Positions 8,372 to 18,136 of a stretch of DNA of 64,000 nucleotides are shown piece after piece; within the stretch, counting starts at the first letter, position 1, and each line of letters starts with the position of its first letter. The notes below the pieces were generated by a model, which saw only the letters and a list, made by a program, of their open reading frames with translations, made no database searches and was not told the origin of the DNA. The DNA lies in assembly GCF_003584565.2 (NCBI RefSeq), contig NZ_CP031010.1, positions 1,550,001 through 1,614,000 on the forward strand, given 5' to 3'. This stretch comes from Alteromonas sp. RKMC-009. GTDB lineage: Bacteria; Pseudomonadota; Gammaproteobacteria; Enterobacterales; Alteromonadaceae. A program made the position numbers and the translations under genes.

Positions 8372-9834
8372 TTTTAGGTAACTGGTTATCCCGGGCTGAA
8401 CTTCCCGCTCTGGAGTGGGAAGAGGGCGTAATGACTTACGGAGAACTGGCTGCTGAAGTTGACCGGTTGTCATTCTGGTTCGAATGTCAGCCAGGCGCTC
8501 ATTTTGCCATTGAGATCAGCAACAGTCCCGAATGGGTCATTCTTGATCTTGCCTGTCAGGCTGCCGGAAAGGTGCTGGTGCCTGTACCTCCCTATTTTTC
8601 CCGGCAACAGCGGGCTCATTTATTCGCGGAAGCCGGTATTGAATACTATTTTTCTGCTAGTCCTGTGACGAATCAAACCTTCAGTTTGAAAGAGTGCCCG
8701 TTTCAGCGACTATATCTTTATCAAATTGCCGGAAGTAAGACGCCTCTGGTACCTGACGGTACCGGTAAGATTACTTTTACCTCTGGTTCAACCGGAAATC
8801 CAAAAGGCGTATGCCTTAGTCACCAGTCGCAAAAAGTGGTGGCTGAAAGTCTTGTCAATGCGACCGGTATCGCTTCGCCCAGGCATTTGTGTTTGCTGCC
8901 ATTGTCTACTTTGCTGGAAAACATCGCAGGTATCTATGCGCCACTAATGGCAGGAGGCTGTGTTGTGCTTCGTCGTGCTGAATCACTGGGCTTTGAGGGC
9001 GTTTCGCTTACATCACCGGAACGCATGCTTCAAAGTATTTCAGAGGCGAAGCCTTCCACACTCATTCTTGTACCTGAGCTCTTGCAGCTTTTGGTCTCAG
9101 CGTGTTCTCAGGGCTGGCAACCTCCTGCTTCATTATTATTTATTGCTGTGGGCGGAGCGACTGTACCGGCGGCACTGATTAAGAAAGCCAGAGATTGCAG
9201 ATTGCCTGTTTATCAGGGATATGGACTGTCTGAGTGTGTATCGGTTAATACGCTTAATACACCAGCTAAAGACAATATTTACAGTGCTGGCACAGCACTT
9301 GGCCATAACAGGCTGGTCATTGAAGATGGCGAGATTGTGATCACCGGAACGCTTTTTCTGGGATACGTAAACATGCCGGAGTCTTTTTATCCCACAGCCG
9401 TTTACACCGGAGATCTCGCGGTGCAAACAGATGGATTTTTTCAGATCGCCGGCCGCAAAAAGAATGTGTTTATTAATTCTTTCGGCAGAAATATTTCCCC
9501 CGAGTGGATTGAGGGAGAACTCATGGCAACAGGTTTATTCAGACTTGTTGTGCTGACGGGGGAAGCCAGACCATATTGCGGTGCACTTTTGCTGCCCTAT
9601 GAATCCGGTTTGGACAGCAAAATAACCGGCCAGGCAATCGCTGCGGTAAATCAGCATTTACCCGAATACGCCAGGGTAAGAGTTTGGCAATCCGTGCCGG
9701 AACTGGCCACAGATAAAACCCTTTTCACGGCAAACCGGAAGCTTAAACGGGATGCTCTGGCGTCAAAATATCAGTCAGTCATCGACACAATGTATGCCGG
9801 GAGCGGCCTTATCTCTGAGGAAATTGAAGCATGA
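8368..9834 (+). CDS. AMP-forming acyl-CoA synthetase/ligase family enzyme
   Basis: 488 residues of the ANL superfamily. The phosphate-binding loop is at 136-148 (TFTSGSTGNPKGV), the A5-like stretch is QGYGLSE, the A7-like aspartate is in YTGDLAV, and the A8-like GRKKN follows. The A10 lysine region TANRKLKRD is near the C-terminus. It should activate a carboxylic acid as an acyl-adenylate; whether it passes it to CoA, to a carrier or to the first gene's product is not visible. No carrier protein or thioesterase domain is attached. GTG start in a GTGA overlap; ends with another 4-nt overlap. Confidence 0.9.
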   Translation: MILGNWLSRAELPALEWEEGVMTYGELAAEVDRLSFWFECQPGAHFAIEISNSPEWVILDLACQAAGKVLVPVPPYFSRQQRAHLFAEAGIEYYFSASPVTNQTFSLKECPFQRLYLYQIAGSKTPLVPDGTGKITFTSGSTGNPKGVCLSHQSQKVVAESLVNATGIASPRHLCLLPLSTLLENIAGIYAPLMAGGCVVLRRAESLGFEGVSLTSPERMLQSISEAKPSTLILVPELLQLLVSACSQGWQPPASLLFIAVGGATVPAALIKKARDCRLPVYQGYGLSECVSVNTLNTPAKDNIYSAGTALGHNRLVIEDGEIVITGTLFLGYVNMPESFYPTAVYTGDLAVQTDGFFQIAGRKKNVFINSFGRNISPEWIEGELMATGLFRLVVLTGEARPYCGALLLPYESGLDSKITGQAIAAVNQHLPEYARVRVWQSVPELATDKTLFTANRKLKRDALASKYQSVIDTMYAGSGLISEEIEA

Positions 9835-10502
9835 ATCTGTATCAACGTCTTGAAAATGAAACCCAGAAAGAACGTGCATATCTGGTCAGTTCTCCGGTTA
9901 TCCGGCGGTGCTTTGCCGGTGATGTGTGCCTGAGCGACTATATTGCCTTTTTAAGTCAGGCATATCATCACGTGAAACATACAGTGCCGCTCCTCATGGC
10001 AACAGGCGCAGCTTTACCTGACGACAAAGAGTGGTTGCGGGAAGCTGTTGCGGAATATATTGAGGAGGAAATGGGGCATCAGGAATGGATTCTGAATGAT
10101 ATTGCCGCCTGTGGTGCCGATAAGGAAAAAGTGCGCAACAGCCAGCCTGCCGCAGCTACTGAACTCATGGTTTCCTACGCATGGGATAGTATCCGCAGAA
10201 AATCACCTCTTTGTTTTTTTGGTATGGTGTTTGTACTGGAAGGTACCAGTATCGCTCTAGCTGACAACGCTGCGGTATCAATTCAAGAGCAGTTAGATTT
10301 GCCCCGGAATGCTTTCAGTTATTTGCGTTCTCATGGTTCGCTGGATCAGGAACATATCGTTTTCTTCAAAAACTTGATGAACAAAATTGAGGATGTCGAA
10401 GAGCAGAATATCATTGTTCACAGCGCCAAGATGTTCTTTCAACTCTATGCAAATATCTTTCGCACACTATCTCAAGATACCGCCATTCAAGAGGTTGCAT
10501 AA
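9831..10502 (+). CDS. Haem-oxygenase-like diiron oxidase (TenA/HDO superfamily)
   Basis: 223 residues, all-helical. Candidate metal ligands follow the HDO pattern: E80-x-x-H83 in EEEMGH, E137 in VLEGTS, and H168, D172 and H175 in the segment from SHGSLDQEH. HDO enzymes such as UndA perform O2-dependent fatty-acid or amino-acid oxidations. The TenA-type thiaminase catalytic Cys is not evident, so thiamine salvage is unlikely. Its place between an acyl-activating ligase and an SDR suggests oxidation of an acyl or amino-acyl substrate. The start overlaps the ligase by 4 nt and the stop is TAATG with the SDR. Confidence 0.75.
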   Translation: MNLYQRLENETQKERAYLVSSPVIRRCFAGDVCLSDYIAFLSQAYHHVKHTVPLLMATGAALPDDKEWLREAVAEYIEEEMGHQEWILNDIAACGADKEKVRNSQPAAATELMVSYAWDSIRRKSPLCFFGMVFVLEGTSIALADNAAVSIQEQLDLPRNAFSYLRSHGSLDQEHIVFFKNLMNKIEDVEEQNIIVHSAKMFFQLYANIFRTLSQDTAIQEVA

Positions 10503-11311
10503 TGTCTGTTCAATGGCAAAAGCAAGTTTGTTTACTCACAGGCGCATCCGGCGGAATTGGTCAGGCGATAGCTAAAAGGCTGGCTGATTCGGGCGCGCGT
10601 CTTATCCTTACCGGCCGTAATGCACAAAAGCTGTCTGAGCTGGCAGAGGCCTTGCCCGGTCAGCACCGGATTTTATGTGTTGATATTACCAGGCCTGATG
10701 ACAGGGAGAAGATTGCTAACGTATGCCAGGAGATGGGATTAACCCTGCTTATTAACAATGCGGGCGTGTCTTGTGTTGGAGATTTCCACGGTGTACCCGC
10801 ACAGGCTATTGAAGATGTGATGACTGTTAATCTGCTGGCACCTGTGGCGTTAACGCAAAGACTTTTGCCGGTTCTGCGAAGAAGTGAGGAAGCGCGGGTT
10901 GTTAATATAGGGTCGACGTTTGGTTCTGTAGGCTTTCCATATCACAGCATTTACTGCGCTTCAAAATTCGGATTAAGAGGTTGGACAGAATCACTTAGCC
11001 GCGAATATCGCGATACCTCCGTCTCTTTTCATTATCTTGCACCCAGAGCAACGAATACTGCAATTAACAACAAAAATGTTGTCGCGATGAATCACGCTCT
11101 TGGCAATGAAACTGATGCGCCGGAGGTTGTTGCTGACGCCCTGATGCTTCAGCTGTCTAAATCCAGACGTCGATGGTTTATTGGTTCACCCGAAAAGTGG
11201 TTTGCGCGTCTTAACGGAGCGCTGCCTGAGTTGGTAGATTTCGCGTTAGCAAAAAAGTTAACCACAATCCGTCAGTTTGTAAGTTCAGCGAAAGAGGAAA
11301 AATGGCTATGA
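10502..11311 (+). CDS. Short-chain dehydrogenase/reductase
   Basis: 269 residues, classical SDR. The cofactor loop is TGASGGIG at about 12-19, followed by NNAG and the catalytic Ser in NIGSTFG. The YxxxK site is YCASK. An Arg-rich cofactor strand (TGRNAQKL) favours NADP(H). It begins on the TAATG overlap with the diiron gene and ends overlapping the TPR gene by 4 nt, so translation is coupled. Probably reduces or oxidises the product of the preceding enzymes; the substrate is unknown. Confidence 0.9.
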   Translation: MSVQWQKQVCLLTGASGGIGQAIAKRLADSGARLILTGRNAQKLSELAEALPGQHRILCVDITRPDDREKIANVCQEMGLTLLINNAGVSCVGDFHGVPAQAIEDVMTVNLLAPVALTQRLLPVLRRSEEARVVNIGSTFGSVGFPYHSIYCASKFGLRGWTESLSREYRDTSVSFHYLAPRATNTAINNKNVVAMNHALGNETDAPEVVADALMLQLSKSRRRWFIGSPEKWFARLNGALPELVDFALAKKLTTIRQFVSSAKEEKWL

Positions 11312-11949
11312 AGATAACTAAATATATAGTTTCAATAGTGGCTGCCAGTTTTATGAATACTGTGCTTGCCAGTGAAGCAATCAGTTTGTCAGACATTCAG
11401 CATGAATGGGCTGAAATTAATTACAAGACGAAGGAAGACAAAGATAAAGCATTTAAGAAGTTGATCACAAAAGCAGAGTGGCTGGTAAAACAGTCTCCGG
11501 AAAAGGCAGACAGTCATATCTGGCTTGGCATTGTACAGTCGAGTACAGCTGGAGCGGAAGGTGGCCTGGGGGCACTTTCCTACGCAAAGGCAGCCCGTAA
11601 AAACCTGGAAGAAGCGCTCAGGCTGGATGAGAATGCGCTGCAAGGTTCTGCACTGACAAGTCTGGGAGTGCTGTATCACAAGGTACCCGGATGGCCCATA
11701 GGCTTTGGCAGTAATAAAAAAGCAGAGCAACTTTTGAAAAGGGCGCTTGTGGTCAACCCTGAAGGCATCGATCCAAATTACTTTTATGCAGAATATTTAT
11801 ATGACGAAGGTGACTACATGCAGGCAAAGCACTTCGCCGCAATAGCTTTGCAGGCGCCGGCCAGAGAAGACCGTCCTGTTGCCGATGAGGGCCGCCGGGC
11901 AGAAATTGGCCAGTTAATCAGTAAGATTAATAAAAAAATATCTGATTAG
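11308..11949 (+). CDS. Exported TPR-like protein of unknown function
   Basis: 213 residues. A signal peptide (IVSIVAASFMNTVLAS) precedes TPR-like helical pairs, e.g. LITKAEWLVKQSPEKADSHIWLG and LKRALVVNPEG. ATG 11308 is preferred over 11302 because it makes an ATGA overlap with the SDR stop and sits 10 nt from GAGG. A periplasmic scaffold cotranscribed with cytoplasmic enzymes hints that the product acts in, or is exported through, the envelope. Confidence 0.7.
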   Translation: MKITKYIVSIVAASFMNTVLASEAISLSDIQHEWAEINYKTKEDKDKAFKKLITKAEWLVKQSPEKADSHIWLGIVQSSTAGAEGGLGALSYAKAARKNLEEALRLDENALQGSALTSLGVLYHKVPGWPIGFGSNKKAEQLLKRALVVNPEGIDPNYFYAEYLYDEGDYMQAKHFAAIALQAPAREDRPVADEGRRAEIGQLISKINKKISD

Positions 11950-11967
11950 TTTTTCAAACACCCCCGC

Positions 11968-12003
11968 TATGTGCCTGGCTCCCTTGTTCAGGCACATATT
12001 TTC
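11968..12003 (+). terminator. Terminator of the hemolysin-like/ligase operon
   Basis: TATGTGCCTG, an 11-nt loop, CAGGCACATA, then TTTTC; 18 nt after the last stop codon. Confidence 0.8.
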
Positions 12004-12031
12004 ATTAATTCTGAATCAACATCTTCATTCA

Positions 12032-12049
12032 ATTTGCGATTGTGCAAAT
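12032..12049. promoter_or_regulatory. Inverted repeat upstream of oadGAB, possible operator
   Basis: ATTTGC-N6-GCAAAT is a perfect dyad in the 270-nt gap before oadG. A second short palindrome, GCACATGTGC, lies at 12070-12079. Either could bind a dimeric regulator; no regulator gene lies nearby. Confidence 0.35.
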
Positions 12050-12221
12050 ATCGCCCACACTGAATCATAGCACATGTGCAGGTTCGTCCGGCGTTCTGTC
12101 TGATTTTCATCGCAAAATGTTGCTTTTGTTAGTGAATATAAGGCCGAAGTCGCATTGTTTCTGCCTGTTTAACATGTTACTTATTCCTAATACTCACATC
12201 ACAATATAAACAGGTTCTGAC

Positions 12222-12482
12222 ATGGCATCAGATTCGTTAGTTAGTTTGCTTGGTGAAGCTGCCACATTAATGTTAACCGGCATGGTATTTGTGTTCGCTT
12301 TTCTGGCACTGCTCATCGCCGGTGTTAAGGCCATTGCCTGGTACTGCCGGCGTTATCCCGGCAATGAAGACGTCGCTGTTCCGGTGAGAACGCCATCTGC
12401 ACCTGCTCAGTCAGCCGTGAGCGGGCAAACCATAGCTGCCATCACAGCAGCCATTCATCAGCACAGAAACAATCAAAAATAG
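12222..12482 (+). CDS. oadG: Oxaloacetate decarboxylase gamma subunit
   Basis: 86-residue small membrane subunit of the Na+-translocating oxaloacetate decarboxylase. There is one N-terminal TM helix (about 14-36, MVFVFAFLALLIAGVKAI) and a polar Pro/Ala-rich tail that in this family holds Zn2+ and links the alpha subunit to the membrane beta subunit. It lies 18 nt upstream of oadA in the usual gamma-alpha-beta order. Confidence 0.9.
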   Translation: MASDSLVSLLGEAATLMLTGMVFVFAFLALLIAGVKAIAWYCRRYPGNEDVAVPVRTPSAPAQSAVSGQTIAAITAAIHQHRNNQK

Positions 12483-12500
12483 CATCAAAGAGGATTTTTT

Positions 12501-14288
12501 ATGTCTAAGCCACTGGCACTGACAGAACTTGTATTGCGTGATGCCCACCAGTCTTTACTGGCTACCCGCATGCGTCTGGAAGACATGTTACCCATTGCAG
12601 GCGAGCTCGATAATGCAGGTTTCTGGTCTGTTGAATCCTGGGGAGGGGCAACGTTTGATGCCTGTATCCGTTATCTGGGTGAGGATCCCTGGGAGCGCAT
12701 CCGGGCGCTGAAAAAAGCCATGCCGAAAACCCGGCAACAAATGTTGCTCCGTGGGCAGAACTTATTAGGATATCGCCACTATGCTGATGATGTGGTCACC
12801 CGTTTTGTTGAACGTGCCCATGAAAATGGCGTGGATGTTTTTCGCATATTTGATGCGATGAACGATGTCCGTAATCTGCAAACCGCCGTGAAGGCTGCCA
12901 TTGATTGCGGCGCTCACGCGCAGGGTACCATGTCCTATACCATCAGCCCTATGCACACAATCGACGGCTGGGTGGATATGGCGAAGCAGCTCGAAGACAT
13001 GGGCGTGCATTCTATCTGCATTAAGGACATGGCTGGTTTGCTTAAACCTTACGAGTGCGAAACGCTGGTTACCCGCCTGAAAGAAACCGTGCAGGTGCCT
13101 ATTGCCATGCAGTGTCACGCCACCACCGGTCTGAGCACAGCTACCTACCAGAAAGCCATTGATGCCGGCATTGACATGCTGGATACCGCTATATCGTCAA
13201 TGAGTATGACCTACGGTCACAGCGCCACTGAGACTATTGTGTCGGCACTGGAAGGCACAGAAAGAGACACAGGCTTGTCGCTGGAGGGGTTAGAAGACAT
13301 TGCTGCTTATTTCCGCGACGTGAGAAAGAAATACGCCAAATTCGAGGGCAGCCTTAAGGGTGTCGATGCCCGCATTCTGCTGGCGCAAGTGCCGGGCGGC
13401 ATGCTCACAAACATGGAAAGCCAGCTGAAAGAGCAGGGCGCCGAAGACAAATTCGATGAGGTACTCAAGGAAATTCCCCGTGTACGTGAAGATCTTGGCT
13501 TCATTCCTCTGGTCACACCTACCTCACAAATCGTGGGGACGCAGGCTGTTTTGAACGTACTCACCGGCGAACGTTATAAAAGTATTTCCAAAGAAACGGC
13601 GGGTGTACTGAAAGGCGAATATGGCGCAACTGCTGCGCCGGTGAATGCTGAATTGCAGGCCCGTGTGCTTGATGGTGGTGAGCCGGTTACCTGCCGCCCG
13701 GCTGATTTGATCAAGCCGGAAATGGAAAGCCTGACTGACGACCTGGCATCATTGGCCAAAGAAAAAGGCTTCCTGTTGGCGGAAGAGCAAGTTGACGACG
13801 TACTCACGTACGCCCTGTTCCCGCAAATCGGTCTTAAGTTTTTGCAAAACCGCGGCAACCCGGATGCCTTTGAACTTGCGCCGGGCAAAGAGCCGGAAGT
13901 GGCTACAGCGCCTGTTGCTGCTCCAAAAGCAGTGGGGCAACCCTCAAGCTACGATGTGAAAGTAGACGGCAAAGTGTATCACGTGGAAGTGGCTGAATCC
14001 GGCACGCTGACCAGTGTTACACCGGCCGCAACAGCGCGCGCACCGGCTCAAAGCAGCGCAGCCGCACCGGCTGGCGGACAGGCAATCAATGCGCCGTTAT
14101 CCGGCAATGTGTTCAAAATTTTAGTCTCTGAAGGTGATGCTGTGTCCAACGGGGATGTGGTTATTATTCTTGAAGCGATGAAAATGGAAACCGAAATCCG
14201 TTCCGCCTTTGACGGAACAGCTGGCCGTATTCTGGTGAAAGAGGGTGACAGTGTTGCCAGTGGTCAGGCGCTGATAGAGTTGAACTGA
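12501..14288 (+). CDS. oadA: Oxaloacetate decarboxylase alpha subunit (biotin carboxyltransferase)
   Basis: 595 residues. The N-terminal carboxyltransferase domain begins [15 protein letters not shown] (metal-binding D in LRDAHQS) and includes the lysine in CIKDMAGLL. The middle PYC_OADA domain follows, then an Ala/Pro-rich linker (about 505-530) and a C-terminal biotinyl domain with the acceptor K561 in EAMKMET, 34 residues from the end. It moves CO2 from oxaloacetate to biotin. RBS AGAGGA lies 9 nt upstream. The stop overlaps the oadB start by 1 nt. Confidence 0.97.
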   Translation: MSKPLALTELVLRDAHQSLLATRMRLEDMLPIAGELDNAGFWSVESWGGATFDACIRYLGEDPWERIRALKKAMPKTRQQMLLRGQNLLGYRHYADDVVTRFVERAHENGVDVFRIFDAMNDVRNLQTAVKAAIDCGAHAQGTMSYTISPMHTIDGWVDMAKQLEDMGVHSICIKDMAGLLKPYECETLVTRLKETVQVPIAMQCHATTGLSTATYQKAIDAGIDMLDTAISSMSMTYGHSATETIVSALEGTERDTGLSLEGLEDIAAYFRDVRKKYAKFEGSLKGVDARILLAQVPGGMLTNMESQLKEQGAEDKFDEVLKEIPRVREDLGFIPLVTPTSQIVGTQAVLNVLTGERYKSISKETAGVLKGEYGATAAPVNAELQARVLDGGEPVTCRPADLIKPEMESLTDDLASLAKEKGFLLAEEQVDDVLTYALFPQIGLKFLQNRGNPDAFELAPGKEPEVATAPVAAPKAVGQPSSYDVKVDGKVYHVEVAESGTLTSVTPAATARAPAQSSAAAPAGGQAINAPLSGNVFKILVSEGDAVSNGDVVIILEAMKMETEIRSAFDGTAGRILVKEGDSVASGQALIELN

Positions 14289-15418
14289 TGGAAAAATTAT
14301 CAATTTTGTGGGACAGCACTGCACTGGCGCATTTTCAGGGCGGGCAACTGGTAATGATGGCAGTGGGTTTACTGCTTTTATATCTGGCCATCGTGAAAAA
14401 ATTCGAGCCGCTATTGCTGTTACCCATCGGTTTCGGCGCGCTGTTAACCAATATTCCGCTGGCTGGCTTCAGTGAACCGGGTGGCCTGTTATATTACATC
14501 TATGAAGTGGGCATTCATTCCGGCGTGTTCCCGTTACTGATTTTCATGGGTGTGGGAGCGATGACAGACTTTGGCGCACTGATCGCAAATCCCAGAATGT
14601 TGCTGCTGGGCGCTGCGGCTCAATTTGGTATTTTTGCCACATTGTTCGGCGCTATTGCCCTTAATTTCATTCCCGGTTTCGATTTCACGTTAAAAGATGC
14701 CAGTGCTATTGCCATCATCGGTGGTGCTGACGGACCCACGGCAATCTTTCTGGCTTCCCGTCTTGCCCCTGATTTGCTGGGGGCAATTGCTGTCGCCGCT
14801 TATTCTTACATGGCACTGGTTCCTATTATCCAGCCACCTATTATGAAAGCGCTGACCAGTGAAGATGAGCGAAAAATCGAAATGGCGCAGTTACGCCACG
14901 TGTCGCAAAAAGAGAAAATCATATTTCCGCTGGCGGTACTCATTCTGACCATTTTATTCCTGCCTTCTGCAACACCACTGGTGGGTATGTTCTGTTTTGG
15001 TAACCTCATGCGGGAATGCGGTGTGGTAGACCGGCTGTCAAAAACGGCGCAGAATGAACTTATCAATATTGTGACCATCTTCCTGGGCCTGGCTGTGGGG
15101 TCTAAATTATCTGCCGATAAATTTTTAACTGTGGAAACGTTAGGGATCCTCGGCTTAGGTGCGATTGCTTTCGCTATCGGCACTGCCGCCGGTGTATTGA
15201 TGGCAAAACTTATGAATAAAATGAGCGGTGGCGGAATCAACCCGCTTATCGGCGCTGCCGGGGTGAGCGCTGTACCCATGGCGGCGAGAGTGGTCAATAA
15301 AGTGGGTTTGCAGAGTAACCCGCATAATTTCCTGTTAATGCATGCCATGGGGCCAAATGTAGCCGGCGTACTGGGTTCTGCCGTCGCAGCAGGTATTCTG
15401 CTGGCGCTGGTGGGTTAA
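14288..15418 (+). CDS. oadB: Oxaloacetate decarboxylase beta subunit (Na+ pump)
   Basis: 376-residue integral membrane subunit that decarboxylates carboxybiotin and exports Na+. The conserved [10 protein letters not shown] segment (the functional Asp of the family) follows the first helices, and a second conserved part, [13 protein letters not shown], is near the C-terminus. ATG 14288 shares its A with the oadA stop. The complex fits a marine organism using a sodium-motive force. Confidence 0.97.
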   Translation: MEKLSILWDSTALAHFQGGQLVMMAVGLLLLYLAIVKKFEPLLLLPIGFGALLTNIPLAGFSEPGGLLYYIYEVGIHSGVFPLLIFMGVGAMTDFGALIANPRMLLLGAAAQFGIFATLFGAIALNFIPGFDFTLKDASAIAIIGGADGPTAIFLASRLAPDLLGAIAVAAYSYMALVPIIQPPIMKALTSEDERKIEMAQLRHVSQKEKIIFPLAVLILTILFLPSATPLVGMFCFGNLMRECGVVDRLSKTAQNELINIVTIFLGLAVGSKLSADKFLTVETLGILGLGAIAFAIGTAAGVLMAKLMNKMSGGGINPLIGAAGVSAVPMAARVVNKVGLQSNPHNFLLMHAMGPNVAGVLGSAVAAGILLALVG

Positions 15419-15432
15419 TTGTCTTTCCGGGC

Positions 15433-15457
15433 AACGTTGACCACTCAGGTCAACGTT
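15433..15457. terminator. Hairpin between convergent oadB and sapF
   Basis: AACGTTGACC, loop ACTCA, GGTCAACGTT: a perfect 10-bp stem that overlaps the sapF stop region. It has no proper T run on either side, so it may end transcripts with Rho or only stabilise 3' ends. Confidence 0.45.
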
Positions 15458-16251
15458 TGCTGGGGTACCAGTGACTGATAAGCAAGGATCAGCTTTTTGG
15501 TCATATCATGTTGAGGCCAGCGGAAGATTGTTTCCGTTTTGCCGGTTTCAACAATCTGTCCGTTTTCCATCACGATGATCCGGTCGGCAATGTGTCTCAC
15601 AATGCCTAAGTTGTGGGAGATAAAAATAAACGACAACCCCAGCTCTTTTTGCAGGTTCAGGATCAGGTTTACTGTTTGTGAGCGTACTGAAGGGTCCAGT
15701 GCAGCAAAAGGTTCGTCTGCGACCAGAATCTTTGGCTGTAATACCATGGCTCTGGCGATGGCTACACGTTGCTGTTGACCGTCAGACAACATGTGGCGGT
15801 AAAAGTAGTAGTGATCACGCAGCAATCCCACTTTAACCAGAATATCTTCGATGACTTTCTTGCGTTCTGTTTCATCCAGTTCAGTATTCAGCGATAACGG
15901 CTCATCAAGAATACGCCCTACAGGAATGCCGGGGTTCATGGCTTCGCTGCTGTGCTGGAAAATCATGCGGATATCATTGCTGGCGTTATAGCTCTTAGTC
16001 GACTTCTTTTTAGCCGCGTTATACATCACGTTGCTGAGGAATATCTCGCCTTCATCGGCAGGCACTGCACCCACCAGCAGCTTGGCCAGCAGGGATTTTC
16101 CGGCGCGGTTTTCACCGATGATGGCAATAGTCTCGCCGCGCTTCACACTCAGTTCTATAGGCCCTAAGGCAAACACTTCCGGCTTTTTCAGCCAGCGTTT
16201 CTTATCACTGTGGCGGAATGTCAGGCCGCTGACATGCATGATCTCACTCAT
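15445..16251 (-). CDS. sapF: Peptide ABC transporter ATPase SapF
   Basis: 268 residues from ATG 16251, the same length as E. coli SapF. That start gives an ATGA overlap with the end of sapD; the longer reading to 16281 would extend into sapD. Walker A is GENRAGKS, the signature-like motif is MLSDGQQQR, and Walker B is ILVADEPF followed by the H-loop SHN. It is the second ATPase of the SapABCDF importer, implicated in antimicrobial-peptide resistance and, in E. coli, in putrescine export and Trk function. Confidence 0.93.
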   Translation of the reverse strand: MSEIMHVSGLTFRHSDKKRWLKKPEVFALGPIELSVKRGETIAIIGENRAGKSLLAKLLVGAVPADEGEIFLSNVMYNAAKKKSTKSYNASNDIRMIFQHSSEAMNPGIPVGRILDEPLSLNTELDETERKKVIEDILVKVGLLRDHYYFYRHMLSDGQQQRVAIARAMVLQPKILVADEPFAALDPSVRSQTVNLILNLQKELGLSFIFISHNLGIVRHIADRIIVMENGQIVETGKTETIFRWPQHDMTKKLILAYQSLVPQQTLT

Positions 16252-17243
16252 AACTTCTCCATGTGCAGAGGGAAGTGACAACTGTAAGTGTGGTCATGGA
16301 TACGACGCACGCCGGGCGTACTGACACAAGCGCGCTGGGCGCGGGGGCAGCGCGGGCCCAGCCGGCAGCCAATGGGAACGTGTTGCAATGAAGGAATGGT
16401 GCCGTCCAGTGCCGGCAACACGGACTTAGGCGGTAAGTCATTCCTGAAACTCGGCGCACTGTCCAGCAGTGCTTTTGTGTACGGGTGCAGCGGCCGTTTA
16501 CGGATATGCTTCATTTTGCCGGATTCAACAGTTTGGCCGCAGTACAGCACTGTCATGGTGTGAGACATACTGGCGATGGCAAGCAAATCGTGGCTGACAA
16601 ACAATATGGATAATGACTTTGTTTGATTCAGACGTGTCAGTAACTTCAGTACTTTGGTCTTCGTGGTCGTTTCCATGCCACGAGTGGGATCGTCAGCAAT
16701 TAACAGTCTGGGCTGTGAAATCAGCGCCATAGCAATCATGAACTTCTGACCAATGTCGGTAGGCACCTGGTGGGGATACGCATTCAGATAGTGCTTATGA
16801 TTTTTAATCCCGACTTTGTGTACGGTACTGATAGCGGTTTTCCGGCGGTCCTGCTTGCGTTGCCAGAACCATTTACCGTTTACCAGTTCATCCGGGATGG
16901 CTTCTTCTAACTGCTCACCTAATGTGGTGGAGGGATCCATGGCTGATACCGGATCCTGAAATACCACGCCGATATCCCGGCGCATCAGTTCACGCCGCTC
17001 TTTTGCTGACATGGACAACATATTTTTACCATTCCAGCTCATTCTGTCAGCGGTGATACGCCACTGCTGGGGAAGTGAACCGGAAATTGCCTGAACCATC
17101 AAACTCTTGCCGGAGCCGGATTCGCCCACCAGCGCGCGGATTTCTCCGCTGTTAACGGTGAGGTTCACTTTGTCTAACGCTTTAACACGGGTATTCCCGT
17201 TATCTATCTCAAGCGTCATATTCTTTATATCGAGCATGGGCAT
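16248..17243 (-). CDS. sapD: Peptide ABC transporter ATPase SapD
   Basis: 331 residues (E. coli 330), Opp/Dpp-type ATPase. Walker A is GESGSGKS near residue 40 and Walker B is LLIADDPTRGME. The oligopeptide-transporter C-terminal extension has the Cys pattern GCRLGPRCPRAQRAC. The start shares nucleotides with the sapC stop; ATG 17237 is an alternative. Overlaps sapF by 4 nt. Confidence 0.94.
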   Translation of the reverse strand: MPMLDIKNMTLEIDNGNTRVKALDKVNLTVNSGEIRALVGESGSGKSLMVQAISGSLPQQWRITADRMSWNGKNMLSMSAKERRELMRRDIGVVFQDPVSAMDPSTTLGEQLEEAIPDELVNGKWFWQRKQDRRKTAISTVHKVGIKNHKHYLNAYPHQVPTDIGQKFMIAMALISQPRLLIADDPTRGMETTTKTKVLKLLTRLNQTKSLSILFVSHDLLAIASMSHTMTVLYCGQTVESGKMKHIRKRPLHPYTKALLDSAPSFRNDLPPKSVLPALDGTIPSLQHVPIGCRLGPRCPRAQRACVSTPGVRRIHDHTYSCHFPLHMEKL

Positions 17244-18136
17244 TAGTGTGTCAGCCTCCGTCGAAGTGCAGAGCGCAGTCCGTCACCGACAATGTTCACC
17301 GCCAGTACCATCAAAAATATCGTCAGGCCGGGAAGACCCACGTTCCAGGGCGCGATATAAGCCACATCCAGTCCGTCTGCCAGAATTACGCCCAGCTCGG
17401 GAAGGGGTGGCTGTGCACCGAGGTTCAGAAAACCCAGTGCGGAAATGTCGATGACAGCAATGGATAACGCCAGTGACCCCTGTACCACCAGCATTTCAAT
17501 CATATTCGGCAACACCGAGTGAAAAAATAACTGCAAAGGCCGGGCGCCATCCAGCCTGGACGCCAGAATGTATTCTTTTTTCATTTCACTGCGCACATAA
17601 GAGCGGGTGTGATGGATAAACTGAGGAATAAGTGCCAGCGTAATCGCCCACATACTGTTGACGAGACCAGTACCCAGAATGGCCACGATAATAATGGCTA
17701 TCAGCAGAGTAGGGATGGCCATCAGCGCATCCAGAGTATGATTTATCACGCTGGAGCGAACACCGCTGGTCATGCCGGCGATGGTGCCAATTGTTACACC
17801 TGCCAGCATAGCGATAAGCACGAGCATCAGGCTGGACCCGAAGGTAACCCGGCAGCCGTACATAATGCGTGAAAATACATCTCTGCCCAGTGCATCAGTG
17901 CCGAACAGGTGGGAGATGGTACCGTTCGGTTCCCAGCTCGGCGGCACCAGCAGGGCATCGATATTTTGCTGTAACGGGTCGTAAGGCGCTACCAGCGGCG
18001 CAAACAGAGACACGAAGAAAAACAGGCCGAGCACAATGAAGCCGGCAAAGGCCACATGACTGCTGCGGAACTCTTCCCAGGTGCGCTGCCAGGGAGAGGG
18101 CTGCGATTCTTCCTGATATAAACTAAACCGTGCCAC
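17243..18136 (-). CDS. sapC: Peptide ABC transporter permease SapC
   Basis: 297 residues from GTG 18136, close to the 296 of E. coli SapC; the frame is open back to 18184, but that would add 16 residues lying inside sapB. The N-terminus (ARFSLYQEE) precedes an OppC-type leader (WEEFRSSHVAFAGFIVLGLFFF), six TM helices and the EAA-like loop DGARPLQLFFHSVLPN. Inner-membrane half of the SapBC channel. Confidence 0.9.
   Translation of the reverse strand: MARFSLYQEESQPSPWQRTWEEFRSSHVAFAGFIVLGLFFFVSLFAPLVAPYDPLQQNIDALLVPPSWEPNGTISHLFGTDALGRDVFSRIMYGCRVTFGSSLMLVLIAMLAGVTIGTIAGMTSGVRSSVINHTLDALMAIPTLLIAIIIVAILGTGLVNSMWAITLALIPQFIHHTRSYVRSEMKKEYILASRLDGARPLQLFFHSVLPNMIEMLVVQGSLALSIAVIDISALGFLNLGAQPPLPELGVILADGLDVAYIAPWNVGLPGLTIFLMVLAVNIVGDGLRSALRRRLTH

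Noticed and set aside
9831..10502. TenA thiaminase II for thiamine salvage
   Set aside because: The catalytic Cys expected in TenA is not evident and no TPP riboswitch is near; the metal-ligand pattern fits HDO oxidases better.
14806..15348. 180-codon minus-strand frame inside oadB
   Set aside because: Shadow of a conserved membrane protein gene, with no ribosome-binding site or recognisable sequence.
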